Of a stretch of DNA of 64,000 nt, positions 61,910 to 64,000 are shown one piece after another (within the stretch, counting starts at the first letter, position 1; the number at the start of each line of letters is the position of its first letter). The notes beneath the pieces are model-generated. The model did no database searches. It was not told the origin of the DNA and saw nothing but the letters and a program-made list of their open reading frames with translations. Made by a program: the position numbers and the translations under genes. The stretch comes from Floccularia luteovirens (Eukaryota > Basidiomycota > Agaricomycetes > Agaricales > Squamanitaceae): the NCBI GenBank assembly GCA_009739215.1, contig VSJF01000010.1:1054001-1118000 (forward strand). Reading direction: 5' to 3'.

Positions 61910-64000
61910 ATGGCTCTATCTGTATCAGCTTTCCCGGAACGTCAACCATCACCTACCACTCCTACCACTCCGTCACACCAACATCAACATCATCAACTCA
62001 ATCAGCAGCAGCAGAAAGGAAAACGGCGTCAACAATCCGCCTCACCTGATCCACATGCAGACTCACACGTACGTCGTCTGCGCTCAATCCCACAACCCGT
62101 TCCATTACGGTACATTTTTCTTACTTACCAATCTTTTGATTTCATAGTCGCATACAAAGTTACGCGGGGTATTTGGGAGGAAACAACAACAATTGCATCA
62201 ACTCCAGCAGCGTTTTAATTCTGACTCAGGTGCAGGTTCTGGAGTTGGTGCAGGGTATGAGTCGAACCTGGAAGATAGCTTTCCCTACGAAATGTTAAAA
62301 GCACAAGACTATGACGATAATCTAGTCGACGTTGTCGATGATGATGAGCTATACGACCTCAAAGTTCATATGCCGGTTCCCCTCCATTTTGATTCCAGGA
62401 ACATCCTCGGGAAACGTAGTCAACCTCTGCCATTACCACCCGTCCCCCCACCATTGTCACTACCTTTGCATCATCAACAAATACAGTACCAGCAGAAACA
62501 AACGTCACCGGTGACTTCCCCGCTGAAAACACAGCCAAGTCTCGCACGCTTGGAAATTGGCGTAAGGCCTAATAATACAGGGTTGATTTCTAATTCAACT
62601 TCCAGTATTCCGTCAAACCTGTACAACACAACCCATCCCCCAGCCGTTTATATAGATGATTGGAATGTATCAGGTTCAGCATCAGCATCCGGATCCGGCT
62701 CAGGTAAAATGCCTGTCGTCGAATCCGAGTCATCACCACGTCCTCTCCCTTCTGTACCTTCTTCTTTAGCAGACCTTGCAACTATGAGAAATATAAACGC
62801 TGTCGTTGGTGGTGAGTTTTAAAAATCATAATGTCTCCTGTTCCAGATACTGAACGGATGGATGCGTTTTGTATAGGAATGTTTGGACGTGATGGTACCG
62901 ATGATCCCAACACAGGCTATCAAAACACTGTTGCAGGTACATCCGATCTCCACCAGAACCAGAATGTAGCTGCTGGACCATCTAACGATGATAATGCAGT
63001 TGCTGGACCTTCCAAGCACTCACACGCGTTATCCACAGCCGGACGTGCCAATAATAACCATCCAGACGAACATGACACACCTATAGACTCTTCCCTCTCG
63101 TCTAGACCTTCATCGTCCAAACAACAATGGAGCACCCCCCAAATGCAACCATCAGTACCAGCACAACAACAACAATCCTCGATGACACCTGTATCAGCTG
63201 CGCGTTATCAACCCTTGATCATCGGTCCAAAAGATAAAGGAAAGGGCAAACTCATCGAACCAGAATTGCCCGAAGGCGATAATACGACTATTCGTCGCCC
63301 GTTGCCCATTATTCCAATTACATCCTCACCACCCGTGGCATCTTCGTCTGGATCTGCCTCATCGTCTTCAGGAACGAGATCTGGCGTGGCTTCTTTGTCC
63401 AGACCTCCTCCCCTTCCTGCCCCTCTTCGCATGAACGCAAGTCCAACTAGTGCCGGCGCCAGTGCTAGTACCAGTGGCAGTGGCAGCGGTAGTGGTGGAA
63501 GAATGCAATTTGATAAACTTCCAGGTACCTGGGCGTCCAAACCCGCAGATCTCCACCCCCCTTCTACCTCGACGGGGTCATCATCATCATCATCTTCCGC
63601 TTATGCACTGGATTCGGAATATACACGCAGACAATCCCCACCAGTTATATCCGCCCGATCTAGCTCTCGTCAGAAACAGGAACGCGAGCGAGAACGAGTT
63701 GGGTTGAACGCGAGTTCCACCAGCTCTGGGAACGTTCCAATACCAGTGGCAGAGATCTCCCTCAATTCTCCTGTAGCTACCAGCCCTGTTGCAAGTGCGG
63801 GTACAGCCCCGAGTCCAAGTGCACCACGATTCAGTAGCGTTTCTCCTACTCCAAATTCACCCGCTATTCGCACTTTACCTTCCCCATCGACGACTACTCG
63901 CTTCCCTACTTATGTCGGAAACAACGAAGGAGAAAGGGGAGGATTTATGAAGAAATATGGTAACACCACGCCACCGCATCTCAACCTTCAGACCTGGGTT
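61910..64000 (+). CDS. Long low-complexity protein, 5' part only
   Basis: Partial gene open at the window edge. Exon 1 starts MALSVSAFPERQPSPTTPTT and reads to PQPVPLR. An intron beginning gtacat joins it to SHTKLRGVFGRKQQQLHQLQ, then GYESNLEDSFPYEMLKAQDY, VDVVDDDELYDLKVHMPVPL and Pro/Gln-rich sequence. A second intron starts at about 62814, after NINAVVG. The last exon runs open from TERMDAFCIGMFGRDG to the end of the window with Ser/Pro/Gly repeats (GSGSGSGG, STSTGSSSSSSSAY). No domain is seen in the roughly 640 residues visible. Such Ser/Pro tracts often precede a regulatory or signalling domain, but that is a guess. Confidence 0.7.

Overview
This window is nuclear DNA of a filamentous fungus, very probably a mushroom-forming basidiomycete (Agaricomycete). 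The genes are dense and cut by many short introns of about 45-80 bp with GT..AG ends and CTRAY-like branch sites. The protein families are typical of agarics: several P450s, a NACHT-WD40 NLR-like protein, a fungal bestrophin-like channel, type-B carboxylesterase and GH1 beta-glucosidase. There are no operons. Nearly all gene models below were built by eye, by joining reading frames across candidate splice sites, so exon edges may be off by a few bases.

Layout. 0.9-3.5 kb (-): GH1 beta-glucosidase. 4.5-6.0 kb: proteasome beta-4 subunit (-) divergent from a small hotdog thioesterase (+) across a 209-bp shared promoter. 6.2-8.2 kb (+): acidic, low-complexity unknown protein. 9.2-11.7 kb (+): complete P450. 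11.7-21.5 kb: a decayed region with a 179-bp foldback element, broken NACHT and WD40 pieces of a dead NLR gene, and a roughly 2.6-kb block present twice (plus a small third piece) that carries ruined coding sequence on both strands.

21.6-32 kb: conserved genes return. These are a UBP16-like ubiquitin hydrolase (+), a Bin3/MePCE-type RNA cap methyltransferase (-), an intron-containing tRNA-Asp (-), glutamate decarboxylase (+) and an MFS transporter (-). 33.5-42.5 kb: a second accessory region with a coiled-coil protein ending in a J-like HPD motif, a NACHT-WD40 NLR-like gene with a helical N-terminus and one frameshift, and two small paralogous proteins starting MQTRS that flank the NLR and face it from both sides. 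43-64 kb: a second P450 (-), bestrophin-like channel (-), fimbrin/plastin (-), secreted carboxylesterase (+), a small membrane-anchored Ser-rich protein (-), and the 5' part of a long low-complexity protein running off the window end (+).

Housekeeping genes (proteasome, plastin, GAD, UBP, Bin3, tRNA) alternate with accessory genes (P450s, NLRs, duplicated debris). The most interesting parts are the NLR locus at 35.6-42.5 kb with its paired MQTRS proteins, and the 12-21 kb region of NLR relics and duplicated blocks.
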